64,000 nt of DNA. It comes from Vibrio penaeicida (lineage in GTDB: Bacteria > Pseudomonadota > Gammaproteobacteria > Enterobacterales > Vibrionaceae). The stretch lies in assembly GCF_019977755.1 (NCBI RefSeq), contig NZ_AP025144.1, forward strand, positions 744,001 through 808,000, written 5' to 3'. Below, one piece after another: positions 17,698 to 27,994 of this stretch; positions within the stretch are counted from its first letter, which is position 1, and each line of letters starts with the position of its first letter. The notes under the pieces were generated by a model, which was not told where the DNA came from, did no database searches, and was given only the letters and a program-made list of their open reading frames with translations. A program made the position numbers and the translations under genes.

Positions 17698-18723
17698 TTA
17701 TGCTTTATTTGCTTGGTAAATAGCGAACTTTGTTGTTTTGTCAGCTAACTCGCAGTGACCAAATGCTTTTTCAATAATTGGAGGATATTTTAGAAAGCTA
17801 TTGGCGACGATGTGTAATGTCCCTTTTTTATTCAAGTAAGCAGGGGCTTGGGCCAATAATGTTTCTGTCGCACTGTAGCTGGTATCTAAGCCTGAATGAA
17901 ACGGCGGGTTAGAGATTAAAAAATCATAAGAATCATTCACATCTGAATACACGTCAGTTGCAAACACATGACCTTCAATGTTATTGGCTGTAAGTGTGGC
18001 TTTGGAGGAGGCAACAGCCAGTGCGCTGACATCACACATAGACAAGTTAATTTCTGGGAATTGATTCGCCATCGCAGCGCCAATAACCCCAGCACCACAC
18101 CCGAAGTCGAGCACTTTTCCTGCTAAGTTAGGGAGCGTTTTCAATAGCAATTGAGTACCAAGATCAAATTCACCATGGCTAAACACACCTGGTAGACTTT
18201 TTATGGTTAAGTCAGCGCCGCCGATGTTTAATGAATAGCTTTTGTACCATTGCTGAATGTCAAATTCAGCGGGCTCAGAGGTACATTGCCCCCAGTAAAA
18301 AGAGCAACGGCGCGCGGAATCGTATTTCTTGATGACGCCATAAGGTTTGAAGAATTTCTCTATGCTTTTGATACCAGAACGGTTTTCTCCAATGACGACA
18401 ACTTCCGTATCTGCACCGAGTTTGCTCATCAACATTGCCAACAGATATTCAGCTTCAGCTTTTGCTTTTGGCCAATACAGCAAGATGAGATCAGCTTGAC
18501 TTGGCGCTGTGAATTCTTCACCGAAAAAACGTTGAATAGAGGCGTGGTTTTCGAGTTGGCGATAGTAACCATAATGTGTGGTAAATACCGAAACACTTTC
18601 ACAGTTCTTGGCGAGTTCTATTGGAAACAGATCTTCTGCTTCGCCCGCAACCAATACGTGTTTGCCATTAAAATATTCCAGATTTCGCTCTGCAATTTGG
18701 CTAGGAGCGGTAAATGCTGACAT
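17698..18723 (-). CDS. rsmC: 16S rRNA m2G1207 methyltransferase
   Basis: Methylates guanine N2 at position 1207 of 16S rRNA using SAM. The 341-residue length agrees with the family. A degenerate N-terminal methyltransferase-like domain is followed by the active C-terminal Rossmann domain with [14 protein letters not shown] (SAM motif I, about 206-219) and [12 protein letters not shown] (motif IV, NPPF catalytic loop). It stands alone between the terminator of the permease gene and the chiS upstream region. Confidence 0.93.
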   Translation of the reverse strand: MSAFTAPSQIAERNLEYFNGKHVLVAGEAEDLFPIELAKNCESVSVFTTHYGYYRQLENHASIQRFFGEEFTAPSQADLILLYWPKAKAEAEYLLAMLMSKLGADTEVVVIGENRSGIKSIEKFFKPYGVIKKYDSARRCSFYWGQCTSEPAEFDIQQWYKSYSLNIGGADLTIKSLPGVFSHGEFDLGTQLLLKTLPNLAGKVLDFGCGAGVIGAAMANQFPEINLSMCDVSALAVASSKATLTANNIEGHVFATDVYSDVNDSYDFLISNPPFHSGLDTSYSATETLLAQAPAYLNKKGTLHIVANSFLKYPPIIEKAFGHCELADKTTKFAIYQANKA

Positions 18724-18736
18724 GAAAGGATCTCGA

Positions 18737-18776
18737 AAAGAAAAATATGGTCGGATTCTCGCACAATCCGACCATA
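18737..18776 (-). terminator. Terminator of the AI-2E-family permease gene
   Basis: A 12-bp perfect stem TATGGTCGGATT (18746-...)/AATCCGACCATA (...-18776) with a 7-nt loop is followed on the minus strand by TTTTTCTTTT. It separates the permease gene from rsmC. Confidence 0.9.
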
Positions 18777-18813
18777 GCTTGAAGTGCCTATGAAGGAATT
18801 AGGTCAACAGATT

Positions 18814-19899
18814 TTAACTGTTGTCTTGTTTATTTAAGAAGGTTTGGAACTCTTCTTCATAAATAGTGAATAGCACCATGGTGACTGCAAAGATAAGTGG
18901 ACCATAGATTAAACCTATTAACCCGAATAGCTGGATACCCCCTAATAGGGAGAAGAAAATCATCAGTGTATTCATCCCAGCACTGCCCTGCATTAGTAGG
19001 GGACGTAGGATGTTATCGATAGAACCAACAATGACGACACTCCATATGGTTAAGAAGATTGCCCAGCCCGTGTCACCTGTAACAAATAGGTAAATTGCTG
19101 CCGGTATCCATATTAAAGCGGTACCAACCAGTGGAATGAAGGAAGCGAATCCCATCATGGTTCCCCAAAATAGCCCGGGGAAGCCGGCTAGCCACATTCC
19201 AATACCACCAGCCAAGCCTTGCGCTATCGCAGTGAGAAATGACCCTAAAACTGCCGACTTTGATACTTTCTCAATTTCTTCAAGTAGCCTGTCTTCTTGG
19301 CTACGGGAAAGAGGAAGGATATGGCGGATTGCTTTAATGATTTTGTCGTGATCTCTTAATAAGAAGAAAAGCACAAACAGCATCAAGAAGAAATCCATTA
19401 AAAAGTTGGTCGCATCCCCAAGTACTTTGGCACTAAATGCCACTAACTGAGAACCAAACTGAGAAACAAACTCTGCGACTTTTTGGGCAATTTGCTGCGG
19501 GTCTATTGCATCAAAAGGCAGGTACTCATTAATAAAGCCGAGCGCTTTGATAACAAAAGGATGCGATGTGGCTTCTTGAATTCCGCCGTGAGTTAGCCAG
19601 TTATAAGCATTTTGAGAAAAACCGGCTCCTTGCTGAACAATGGCCGTAAATACGGCTAATAAAGGCAAAACAATGATGACAGTGAGTAACACGCAAGATA
19701 AGACAGATGCGGTATTTTTGTAGTTTGGCATTTTGTTTTCTAGCCACTCATGTACAGGAAACATAAGAAGAGAAATAATGAACGCCAAAATAATGGAGTT
19801 AACGTAGGGCTGGACAAGCAAATAGCACGCATAACCAGCAGCCAAAAGTGCGAGTACGAGTACCCAGTGACTGGAAGATAACTTGAGTTTATCTGACAC
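18814..19899 (-). CDS. AI-2E/PerM-family inner-membrane permease
   Basis: An integral membrane protein of the AI-2E transporter family with about seven or eight helices. The long GSFLTAIAQGLAGGIGMWLAGFPG region and GMNTLMIFFSLLGGIQLFG are typical. I chose the GTG at 19899 (VSDKLKL, 361 residues), which has AGAGG at good spacing. A longer frame starts at a TTG (19950) without a good ribosome-binding site. The substrate is unknown; members differ widely and the family name does not prove autoinducer transport. Confidence 0.85.
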   Translation of the reverse strand: MSDKLKLSSSHWVLVLALLAAGYACYLLVQPYVNSIILAFIISLLMFPVHEWLENKMPNYKNTASVLSCVLLTVIIVLPLLAVFTAIVQQGAGFSQNAYNWLTHGGIQEATSHPFVIKALGFINEYLPFDAIDPQQIAQKVAEFVSQFGSQLVAFSAKVLGDATNFLMDFFLMLFVLFFLLRDHDKIIKAIRHILPLSRSQEDRLLEEIEKVSKSAVLGSFLTAIAQGLAGGIGMWLAGFPGLFWGTMMGFASFIPLVGTALIWIPAAIYLFVTGDTGWAIFLTIWSVVIVGSIDNILRPLLMQGSAGMNTLMIFFSLLGGIQLFGLIGLIYGPLIFAVTMVLFTIYEEEFQTFLNKQDNS

Positions 19900-20074
19900 G
19901 GTATTGCCTCTAATCTTTTTAGTCTGTGCATTATAATGGCGGTAATACAACTGGTTATCAACAAAAGAAAAGCGTTATGGCTTGCTGTAGAAAAGAGAAA
20001 GCGTACTCAGGAAAAAGAAGCCGTTATACTATGTGTTTGTGTACTTCTCGCTTTAGTAATTTTCAGTTGGCGAT

Positions 20075-20097
20075 AAAAAGGGCAGCGAAGGCTGCCC
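20075..20097 (-). terminator. Terminator of hemL
   Basis: GGGCAGC and GCTGCCC (20080-20086/20091-20097) form a 7-bp stem with a 4-nt loop, followed on the minus strand by TTTTT. It lies 39 nt after the hemL stop. Confidence 0.9.
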
Positions 20098-20135
20098 TAA
20101 ATAGACTGATTTTTATTAAAAATCGATATAAGAAT

Positions 20136-21428
20136 TTATGCTTCAGAAGCAAGGATCGCAAAACAGCGGTCTGCCGCTTCCAGCGTTGCATCAATTTCTT
20201 TGCTGCCGTGCGCCAAAGAAGTGAAGCTTGCTTCAAAAGCTGAAGGTGCAAGATAAACACCGTGATCAAGCATAAGGTGGAAGAATCGCTTAAAACGCTC
20301 AATATCGCATTTTGTGACGTCTTCATAGCTCGTTACGTTAGTCTGATCCGTAAAGAAGAATCCAAACATCCCACCGACTTGGTTCACAACTAAAGGAATG
20401 CCATTTTTATCGGCCAATTCTTTGAATCCATCAGCCAGTTGCTTGGTCACGTCTGCCAGACGTTGTTCATTGCCTTCACACGTTAATTCCTGCAAACAAG
20501 CGTAGCCAGCAGCCATTGCCACTGGGTTACCAGAAAGGGTACCCGCTTGATAAACAGGCCCAGTTGGTGCGATATGCTGCATGACTTCTTTCTTACCACC
20601 AAACGCACCGACTGGCATACCACCGCCAATTACTTTACCTAACGTAGTCAAATCTGGCTGAATATTGTAGTAAGCCTGAGCGCCACCTTGTGCAACACGG
20701 AAGCCCGTCATGACTTCATCAAAAATCAGCAAAGCACCTTCTTGATCGCAGATGCTACGTAGACCTTCATGGAAACCATCGACAGGAGGAATACAGTTCA
20801 TATTACCCGCAACAGGTTCTACAATAATGCAGGCAATTTCCCCTTTGTTTGCAGCAAACAGCTCTTTTACCGACTCTAGATCGTTAAAAGTCGCAGTAAG
20901 AGTGTATTTAGCAAAATCGGCTGGTACACCTGGAGAGCTTGGCTGACCAAGGGTGAGAGCTCCTGAGCCTGCTTTCACCAATAGACTATCAGCATGACCA
21001 TGATAACAGCCTTCAAACTTCAGAATTTTATCTCGACCAGTGTAGCCACGAGCTAATCGAATCGCACTCATAGTGGCTTCAGTTCCAGAGCTCACCATGC
21101 GAAGTTGCTCCATTGAAGGAACCAATGTCGACACCAACTCCGCCATTTTGATTTCCATCTCGGTTGGCGCACCAAAACTCAGTCCGCGATTAGCGGCTTC
21201 TACTACGGCATCGCGAACAGCAACATGGTTGTGACCTAGAATCATTGGTCCCCATGAACCAACATAGTCGATGTAAGCTTTACCATCAGCATCAAAGATA
21301 AATGCGCCGTCAGCTCGTTCTATAAATAGCGGCGAGCCACCTACGCCATTAAAAGCGCGTACAGGGGAGTTAACGCCTCCCGGGATAATATCTTGCGCTT
21401 TTTGATACAGCTCGGCTGATTTGGTCAT
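20136..21428 (-). CDS. hemL: Glutamate-1-semialdehyde 2,1-aminomutase
   Basis: A PLP enzyme making 5-aminolevulinate from glutamate-1-semialdehyde in C5-pathway tetrapyrrole synthesis. I chose the ATG at 21428 ([18 protein letters not shown], 430 residues) because it matches the family N terminus and has AAGGA upstream; the upstream in-frame extension is not family-like. The PLP-lysine region [18 protein letters not shown], the [14 protein letters not shown] motif and the FDEVMTGFR motif are intact. It is divergent from erpA. Confidence 0.95.
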   Translation of the reverse strand: MTKSAELYQKAQDIIPGGVNSPVRAFNGVGGSPLFIERADGAFIFDADGKAYIDYVGSWGPMILGHNHVAVRDAVVEAANRGLSFGAPTEMEIKMAELVSTLVPSMEQLRMVSSGTEATMSAIRLARGYTGRDKILKFEGCYHGHADSLLVKAGSGALTLGQPSSPGVPADFAKYTLTATFNDLESVKELFAANKGEIACIIVEPVAGNMNCIPPVDGFHEGLRSICDQEGALLIFDEVMTGFRVAQGGAQAYYNIQPDLTTLGKVIGGGMPVGAFGGKKEVMQHIAPTGPVYQAGTLSGNPVAMAAGYACLQELTCEGNEQRLADVTKQLADGFKELADKNGIPLVVNQVGGMFGFFFTDQTNVTSYEDVTKCDIERFKRFFHLMLDHGVYLAPSAFEASFTSLAHGSKEIDATLEAADRCFAILASEA

Positions 21429-21628
21429 GGAGAAATCCTTATTTAAGTTGAACGCACGCATTGTAACGGTAACCGCGATTTTTGCATTATCCAATTTAAA
21501 GTTTTGTGTGACTTAGGTTGAAATAGGCAATACTTGAACGTAACAGTCAGGTATTAGATAATCAGCCAATAATCGAAATTTTAATAAGTCGGCGTATTGA
21601 TGAAATAAGCCGCGTGAGAGAGGTCGTT

Positions 21629-21970
21629 GTGAGTGAATTAAATGTACCCTTGTCCTTTTCAGATACGGCGGCAGCACGTGTAAAGCTCCTAATTTCTGAA
21701 GAAGAAAATCCAGAACTAAAACTGCGTGTATACATCACTGGAGGTGGTTGCAGCGGTTTTCAGTATGGATTTACTTTTGATGAGTCCGTCAATGAAGGTG
21801 ACTCGATTATCGAAAATGATGGTGTTGTTCTTGTTGTCGACCCGATGAGTCTTCAGTATCTAATGGGGGGGATTGTTGATTACACTGAAGGTTTAGAAGG
21901 CAGCCGCTTCTTCGTCAACAACCCTAATGCTACGACAACATGTGGTTGTGGAGCATCATTTAGCGTCTAG
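21629..21970 (+). CDS. erpA: Iron-sulfur cluster insertion protein ErpA (A-type carrier)
   Basis: A scaffold/carrier that delivers Fe-S clusters to apoproteins. The three ligand cysteines are present in [11 protein letters not shown] and [10 protein letters not shown] chose the GTG at 21629 (113 residues, [10 protein letters not shown]), preceded by AGAGAGG, because it matches the length and start of Vibrio homologues; a GTG at 21614 adds five unlikely residues. It is monocistronic, with a terminator directly downstream. Confidence 0.95.
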   Translation: MSELNVPLSFSDTAAARVKLLISEEENPELKLRVYITGGGCSGFQYGFTFDESVNEGDSIIENDGVVLVVDPMSLQYLMGGIVDYTEGLEGSRFFVNNPNATTTCGCGASFSV

Positions 21971-22001
21971 TCGCAGTTTTAATACGCCCTTTAATTCTAT
22001 G

Positions 22002-22028
22002 AAAACCCAGTAATTTACTGGGTTTTTT
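22002..22028 (+). terminator. Terminator of erpA
   Basis: AACCCAGTA/TACTGGGTT form a stem with a 3-nt loop, followed by a T run. It lies 31 nt after the erpA stop. Confidence 0.9.
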
Positions 22029-22214
22029 CATTTTTTTGTGAGTTTACTTGCAAAACACTGTTCGGTACGGTGTATTGTTTCCGTATACTTGATTAGCATT
22101 GGGTCATTCAATGTTAATCTGAGCTTAAGGTTGCTCAGATATAATCCCCGTCTAAATTGAGTCTTTTGCGTTAGGAAGTCGTATAAGACAAAAAAAATAT
22201 AACAAGGAATTTGT

Positions 22215-23297
22215 ATGCCAGTTGCAAGAACTAATGGCTTTTTCTCTCAACGCCCTTGGCTAGTTTCCCTCATACTCGTTACTATTCTCACCGTTTGGCT
22301 TGGTCTTGGTATTCTAAAAGCGGAAGAATCACCTCAAAGTAATAAGCAAGAAGAAACCATCCCACTCGCAAAGGTTGTTGTTGATAGTTTTATAGCTCAG
22401 CCCACCGCTAAAAATATTAACCTCTATGGTCGTACCGCACCAAACCGTGAAGCCACTCTCGGCGCAGAAATCGCTGGAAAAATTATCGCGCTTAAAGCGA
22501 GTAAAGGTGACTTTGTTAAGAAGGGGCAAGCTATTGCCCAAATAGACAAGGCGGATTTGGATATTAGGCTTGAGAAAGCCAAAGCGTTGTTGACTGTAAA
22601 AGAAAAAGAATTTAAAGCAGCTAACTCTTTGAAAAAAAGAGGGCTACAAGGTGAGGTGGCTTACAGTAATGCTCAAGCTGCTTTAACCGATGCACGAGCT
22701 GGTGTTCGAAATGCACAATTGGCACTCAGTAATACTGAAGTTAAAGCACCTTTCTCTGGCTTTGTAGAAGACATGATGATTGAAGTCGGGGACTTCGTTG
22801 GTGTGGGTGATCCCGTCGCGAAAGTCTTAGATCTTTCTAAGTTGGTTATCGAGGCAGACGTCAGCGAGCGCCATGTTCATCAGCTTAAACTGAATCAACT
22901 TGCTTCTATTCGCTTGGTGACTGGCGAGATTATTGAAGGGCGCTTACGCTATCTTTCTCGTGTTTCCTCTTTATCTACCAATACGTTTGCCATTGAAATT
23001 GAAATTCCGAATAAAGGGCAGAAAACACCAGCAGGTGTGAGCGCTGAGGTTGATCTAGAGCTAGAGACTCAGCTTGCTGTTAAAGTTACGCCCGCAATGT
23101 TAGCGCTAGATGAATCTGGGAACTTAGGCGTGAAAACGGTTCAAGCCAAAGACATAGTTAAGTTTATTCCTATTCAATTGGTTAAAGCGGAACAAGACGG
23201 TGTTTGGCTGACAGGGCTAGGCAGTGAAGTGGATATCATTACTGTTGGTCAAGGATTCGTCCGTGATGGCGATTCCGTAATCGCTACTCGCCAATAA
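22215..23297 (+). CDS. RND efflux periplasmic adaptor (HlyD/MFP family)
   Basis: A periplasmic adaptor of 360 residues. The N-terminal membrane anchor (about 14-35) is followed by the barrel-sandwich motif GRTAPNREATLGAEIAGKI and the coiled-coil hairpin rich in Ala, Lys and Glu (about 110-165). There is no lipobox, so it is anchored by the helix. The RND pump gene begins 12 nt later, which makes a two-gene operon without an outer-membrane channel; TolC would be expected to serve. By position it corresponds to one of the V. cholerae Vex systems, but I cannot say which with certainty. Confidence 0.88.
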   Translation: MPVARTNGFFSQRPWLVSLILVTILTVWLGLGILKAEESPQSNKQEETIPLAKVVVDSFIAQPTAKNINLYGRTAPNREATLGAEIAGKIIALKASKGDFVKKGQAIAQIDKADLDIRLEKAKALLTVKEKEFKAANSLKKRGLQGEVAYSNAQAALTDARAGVRNAQLALSNTEVKAPFSGFVEDMMIEVGDFVGVGDPVAKVLDLSKLVIEADVSERHVHQLKLNQLASIRLVTGEIIEGRLRYLSRVSSLSTNTFAIEIEIPNKGQKTPAGVSAEVDLELETQLAVKVTPAMLALDESGNLGVKTVQAKDIVKFIPIQLVKAEQDGVWLTGLGSEVDIITVGQGFVRDGDSVIATRQ

Positions 23298-23309
23298 GAG
23301 GGCTGTATT

Positions 23310-26300
23310 ATGTATTCTGTAATTGATGCAGCACTCTCGCGTAGCCGTACAATGCTGACTTTGTTGGTCTTGATTTTGGTTGCAGGAGCACTGACTTACC
23401 AAGCGATCCCCAAAGAATCCAGCCCGGATATTACCATTCCAATTATTTATGTGTCTGTTGGACACCAAGGTATCTCACCTGGAGATTCAGAGCGACTGCT
23501 TGTACGACCTATTGAGCAGGAGCTACGCTCAATTGAAGGTGTAAAAGAGATGAATTCCACCGCTTCAGAAGGTCATGCTTCTGTCATGCTGGAATTCAAT
23601 GTTGGTGTTGACCTCAATAAAGCAATGGCTGATGTTCGTGAGGCAGTGGATTTAGCCAAAGCTAAACTGCCAGCAGACAGTGACGAACCAACCGTTAACG
23701 AAGTAACTTTGGCTTCCGCGCAGCCGATTTTATCTGTTGTGCTATACGGGACAGTACCGGAACGTACTATTGTTCAGGTGGGGCGCCAAATACGAGATAA
23801 GCTGGAAGGTTTCCGTCAGGTTCTTGAAGTCGATATTGCTGGTGACCGCGATGATGTTGTTGAAATCATTGTCGATCCGCTTCTCATGGAAAGCTATGGT
23901 CTTGATCAAGGCGATATCTACAATCTAATTGCTCAAAATAACAAAGTTGTTGCGGCCGGTTTTGTTGATACTGGCTATGGACGATTCTCTGTCAAAGTGC
24001 CTTCGGTTTTTGACTCTCTAAAAGACGTCTTAGAGCTGCCAGTAAAAGTCGATGGAAAACAAGTTATTACCTTTGGTGATATCGCGACCGTAAGACGCGC
24101 ATTCCGAGACCCTGAAAGTTACGCTCGACTCGATGGTGAGTCCGCTGTCGTTCTCGATGTGAAGAAACGAGCTGGCGAAAACATCATTGAAACTGTTGAT
24201 CTGGTTAAGTTAGTTCTAGCAGAGGCGCAGAAACGTGATGATTGGCCCTCAAACCTGTTAGTTAAATATACTTGGGATGAGTCAAAAGATGTGAAGACTA
24301 TGCTTAATGATCTTCAAAACAACATTCTTTCTGCGATCATTCTTGTTGTCATCGTGATCATTGCGATTCTTGGTACACGAACGGCTTTCTTAGTTGGTGT
24401 ATCCATTCCTGGATCATTTCTTACGGGATTGCTGGTTCTCGCGATATTTGGCTTAACGGTTAATATTGTCGTTCTTTTCTCGTTGATCATGGCTGTCGGT
24501 ATGCTGGTAGATGGTGCCATTGTAGTCACCGAATTTGCAGACAGAAGAATGCAAGAAGGTGTCGATAAGAAACAGGCCTACCGAGATGCAGCAAAACGAA
24601 TGGCGTGGCCTATTACCGCTTCTACCGCTACTACGCTGGCTGCATTTGCTCCCTTACTATTCTGGCCCGATACCACGGGCGAGTTCATGAAGTATCTACC
24701 GCTGACGCTGATTGCAACGCTAAGTGCATCTTTGGTCATGGCGCTATTGTTTGTTCCGGTTCTTGGTGGGTTGCTAGGCAAACGGCAGTACGTTTCTCCC
24801 GCTAAGCAGAAAGAAATGGTGGCTCTGCATGATGGCGACTTTGAGAAAGCGACAGGTTTAACAAGGGTATATTATAAAACCCTGTCTGTGGCGATTAAGC
24901 ATCCTCTCAAAATTCTATTTTCTGCGATCTTACTGGCCGTTGCCGTAGGCTTTGCTTATAACAAAGCCGGTCTTGGTGCAGAGTTCTTCCCTGAGGTTGA
25001 TCCTCCATTCTTTACGGTAAAAGTACGCTCACATGGTGATTTATCATTACGTGAAAAAGACACCATCATGCGCGAAGTTGAAGCCGCTGTTTTAGGTCAC
25101 GATGAATTTGAGAGTGTTTATACCAAAACAGGTGGAAAAGATGAGATAGGGCAGATCCAAATTACCCCTATTGATTGGCAGTATCGTCGTAAAGTGACCG
25201 TAATTATCGAAGAGCTTCGTGAAGTGACAAATAAGTTTGCAGGGGTCGAGATCGAATACAAATTCCCAGATGCAGGTCCCCCAGTAGAAAATGACTTAGT
25301 CATCGAGATGTCTTCAAACCAACCTGATAACTTGGACGAAGGCGCGAAAATTGTACGCCATTGGGCGGATTCATATCCTGCGTTCACAAACTTGAATGAC
25401 ACATCTAGTAAAGAGGGTATCGACTGGCAAATCGATATTCGACGCGATGACGCTTCACGTTTTGCGGCGGATGCAACCTTAGTAGGAAACACGGTTCAAT
25501 TTGTCACAAACGGATTGAAAATTGGTGATTACCTTCCCGATGATGCAAATGAAGAAGTGGATATTTTGGTTCGATTCCCTGAAGACAAGCGAGATATTGG
25601 ACGCTTTGATCAATTGAGAGTCAAAACTCAACAAGGGTTAGTGCCAATTACTAATTTTGCAGAAATTAAACCGCACCAAAAACAAGACGCGATCCAACGT
25701 CTCGATGGGCACCGTATCATCAACATCATGGCTGACATGAAAGAGGGTGAGGAATACAACCTAGCTAATGAACTGCCTAAGATTGAAGAAGCTTTGGCGA
25801 AACTAGAGCTTCCTGCTGGTGTGGAATACAAGATTCGAGGACAGAATGAGGAGCAAGAAAACTCGTCTGCATTTTTGCAAAAAGCGTTCTTGATTGCGTT
25901 GGCTGTGATGGCGTTGATTCTGATTACCCAGTTCAATAGCTTCTATCAAGCATTCTTGATTTTGAGTGCAGTGCTGTTTTCAACTGTTGGTGTGTTTGTT
26001 GGTTTGTTGATTTTCCAAAGGCCATTTGGCGTGATTATGTCAGGAATTGGTGTTATTGCGCTGGCGGGTATTGTCGTTAACAACAATATAGTACTTATTG
26101 ATACATACAATCAGTTGAGAAAGCGCGGTTTAGACAAGACCAATGCGATATTACGTACCGGAGTTCAGCGTCTTCGCCCAGTTATGTTAACCACTGTGAC
26201 CACTATTTTAGGTCTTCTGCCAATGGTATTGGAAATGAACATTGACCTTATTAATCAGAAGATAGAATTTGGTGCGCCAAGTACTCAGTGGTGGTCTCAA

Positions 26301-26480
26301 TTAGCAACGGCTGTTGCGGGTGGGCTGGCATTTGCGACAGTGTTAACACTGGTCTTGACACCTTGTTTGCTCATGCTCGGTAGGGAGCCTAAAACAGAAG
26401 TCAAATCAGACGACTCTTCTGTTATTGGAAAAACAGAGTCAGAAAAAACGGAGCTGGAATTGGTAAACGAGGCATCGTAA
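23310..26480 (+). CDS. RND-family efflux pump (AcrB/HAE1-like inner-membrane transporter)
   Basis: A proton- or sodium-driven efflux pump of 1056 residues, full family length. The first helix follows the family start (AALSRSRTMLTLLVLILVAGALTYQAIP is its region). TM4 contains GMLVDGAIVVTEFADR, whose Asp is the conserved proton-relay residue, though AcrB's double Asp (GLLVDDAIVV) is reduced to one. Two periplasmic porter loops and twelve helices are evident. It resembles the VexF-like, short-substrate-list branch. The substrate is not predictable. Confidence 0.88.
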   Translation: MYSVIDAALSRSRTMLTLLVLILVAGALTYQAIPKESSPDITIPIIYVSVGHQGISPGDSERLLVRPIEQELRSIEGVKEMNSTASEGHASVMLEFNVGVDLNKAMADVREAVDLAKAKLPADSDEPTVNEVTLASAQPILSVVLYGTVPERTIVQVGRQIRDKLEGFRQVLEVDIAGDRDDVVEIIVDPLLMESYGLDQGDIYNLIAQNNKVVAAGFVDTGYGRFSVKVPSVFDSLKDVLELPVKVDGKQVITFGDIATVRRAFRDPESYARLDGESAVVLDVKKRAGENIIETVDLVKLVLAEAQKRDDWPSNLLVKYTWDESKDVKTMLNDLQNNILSAIILVVIVIIAILGTRTAFLVGVSIPGSFLTGLLVLAIFGLTVNIVVLFSLIMAVGMLVDGAIVVTEFADRRMQEGVDKKQAYRDAAKRMAWPITASTATTLAAFAPLLFWPDTTGEFMKYLPLTLIATLSASLVMALLFVPVLGGLLGKRQYVSPAKQKEMVALHDGDFEKATGLTRVYYKTLSVAIKHPLKILFSAILLAVAVGFAYNKAGLGAEFFPEVDPPFFTVKVRSHGDLSLREKDTIMREVEAAVLGHDEFESVYTKTGGKDEIGQIQITPIDWQYRRKVTVIIEELREVTNKFAGVEIEYKFPDAGPPVENDLVIEMSSNQPDNLDEGAKIVRHWADSYPAFTNLNDTSSKEGIDWQIDIRRDDASRFAADATLVGNTVQFVTNGLKIGDYLPDDANEEVDILVRFPEDKRDIGRFDQLRVKTQQGLVPITNFAEIKPHQKQDAIQRLDGHRIINIMADMKEGEEYNLANELPKIEEALAKLELPAGVEYKIRGQNEEQENSSAFLQKAFLIALAVMALILITQFNSFYQAFLILSAVLFSTVGVFVGLLIFQRPFGVIMSGIGVIALAGIVVNNNIVLIDTYNQLRKRGLDKTNAILRTGVQRLRPVMLTTVTTILGLLPMVLEMNIDLINQKIEFGAPSTQWWSQLATAVAGGLAFATVLTLVLTPCLLMLGREPKTEVKSDDSSVIGKTESEKTELELVNEAS

Positions 26481-26508
26481 TTTCTCTCACTACTCTCGCT
26501 TAAAAATG

Positions 26509-26545
26509 AAAAACGCCAGCTTAGTATCACTAAGCTGGCGTTTTT
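26509..26545. terminator. Bidirectional terminator between RND pump and M23 peptidase genes
   Basis: A perfect 17-bp palindromic stem (26509-26525/26529-26545) with a 3-nt loop carries A5 on one side and T5 on the other. It serves the converging genes on both strands. Confidence 0.92.
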
Positions 26546-26571
26546 GTTTGCATGTGAAAATACAGCGAACG

Positions 26572-27864
26572 CTAACTTTCTTGAGGTTGTAGAAGCACTT
26601 TGTATTTATCAAGTTGCTCTAAACGAAGCTTAGAGTTGGCAATAAATGTTTGCTTCGCTTTCCCTTTTAACGATTTGGACTCAGGAAGCTTAACCGTCCG
26701 AGGGTTTTTATGTACACCATTAACCAAAAATTCGTAGTGAAGGTGCGCTCCAGTGACTCTACCAGTGCTACCCAAAGTGCCAACGGTTTGCCCCTGTTTT
26801 ACTCTTTGCCCTGTTTTTACTCTACGCTTTTTCATGTGTAGATACTTAGTTATGTACGTGTTGCTGTGGCGAATAAAGACATAATTGCCATTAAACTTGT
26901 TGTAGCCAGACTTCTCAACAATCCCGTCTCCAGCCGCCCAGATAGGTGTACCAACAGGTGCAACATAGTCGGTTCCTCTGTGCGCGCGTACTTTGCCCGT
27001 CACAGGGTGTAGCCGTCGTGGGTTGAAATTAGAGCTGACATAACGGAAGTTGATTGGAGAACGAAGGAACGCTTTTTTCATTGCGCGTCCATCTTGATCG
27101 TAATAGTTACCCGTTTTTCTATCACGAATCGCTTTGAATGTGTCACCTTGGTTGGTAAAAATGGCGGCAATGATATTACCTCGTCCAATCTTTTCACCTT
27201 CGACAACTTTTTCTTCGTACAACACCTGAAAGTTATCGCCTTTTCGAATATCCAGAGCGAAGTCGATATCCCAGCCAAATATCCCAGCCAGCTCCATAAT
27301 CTGATTTGCATTTAAACCGGCGGTAACGCCTGCGTTCCAAAAGTTCGACGTAATTTCTGCCTCGGCATAATTGTATTGTATGTCGACTTCTTTCTTACTT
27401 AGCTGGGAGGTATACCCATCTTCAGACCGAGTAATACTGAATGTTTCAAAGGCGTTTAACTGACGATTCAAATGAATCAGCTCATTATTCTCATCAAAGC
27501 CAAATTTTAACGTATCTCCTGGGCGCAAACGTGATAGCTGTCTGTTGATTTCTTTGTTGCTGCTAATCAGGTTATGTAAAAGACGAGGAGATAACCCTAT
27601 GCGGCTAAATAGGACAGCAGCGCTTTCACCTGAACGTACTTTATGGGTTTCCCAGCGAATCAGAGAAAGGGTTTTGGGCTCGTAGCTTGGGCTTAAGTTC
27701 GCACCATCAATGGGGATTGGATAGGCTTTGCCCACTTCCAAACTTTGAGTCTTGGGTTTGAGCTCACTGGCGTCTGGAAGAAGAAACACAGCGATGATGA
27801 CAATCGCAGAAAAGAAGGCAATCCATACTCGGTGCAACGGAGAAAGACGTGCGAATTTAGACAT
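26572..27864 (-). CDS. M23 murein DD-endopeptidase (MepM-like)
   Basis: Cleaves D-Ala-mDAP cross-links of peptidoglycan and allows cell-wall growth. The 430-residue layout matches E. coli MepM: a cytoplasmic start, one membrane helix (about 12-30), a LysM-like/OapA region (about 70-130) and a C-terminal LytM domain. Zinc ligands are visible in HRGTDYVAPVGTP (His, Asp) and GAHLHYEF (HxH). It is divergent from tyrS with 130 bp between them. Vibrio species have several such enzymes with partly overlapping roles. Confidence 0.9.
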   Translation of the reverse strand: MSKFARLSPLHRVWIAFFSAIVIIAVFLLPDASELKPKTQSLEVGKAYPIPIDGANLSPSYEPKTLSLIRWETHKVRSGESAAVLFSRIGLSPRLLHNLISSNKEINRQLSRLRPGDTLKFGFDENNELIHLNRQLNAFETFSITRSEDGYTSQLSKKEVDIQYNYAEAEITSNFWNAGVTAGLNANQIMELAGIFGWDIDFALDIRKGDNFQVLYEEKVVEGEKIGRGNIIAAIFTNQGDTFKAIRDRKTGNYYDQDGRAMKKAFLRSPINFRYVSSNFNPRRLHPVTGKVRAHRGTDYVAPVGTPIWAAGDGIVEKSGYNKFNGNYVFIRHSNTYITKYLHMKKRRVKTGQRVKQGQTVGTLGSTGRVTGAHLHYEFLVNGVHKNPRTVKLPESKSLKGKAKQTFIANSKLRLEQLDKYKVLLQPQES

Positions 27865-27994
27865 CGGAATCCATTTATTGGGTTAATGATATAAAAAAGA
27901 CAATTACTGAGTCTAACTGGTTTCAAAACTGAGTGCTATTCAAGTAAGATGGCGGAATATCAAATTTTTGCCAAATCTGTGGGAGTGAACAAGA

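Noticed and set aside
18250..18720. 156-codon plus-strand frame opposite rsmC
   Set aside because: Shadow frame, Phe/Cys-rich, no ribosome-binding site.
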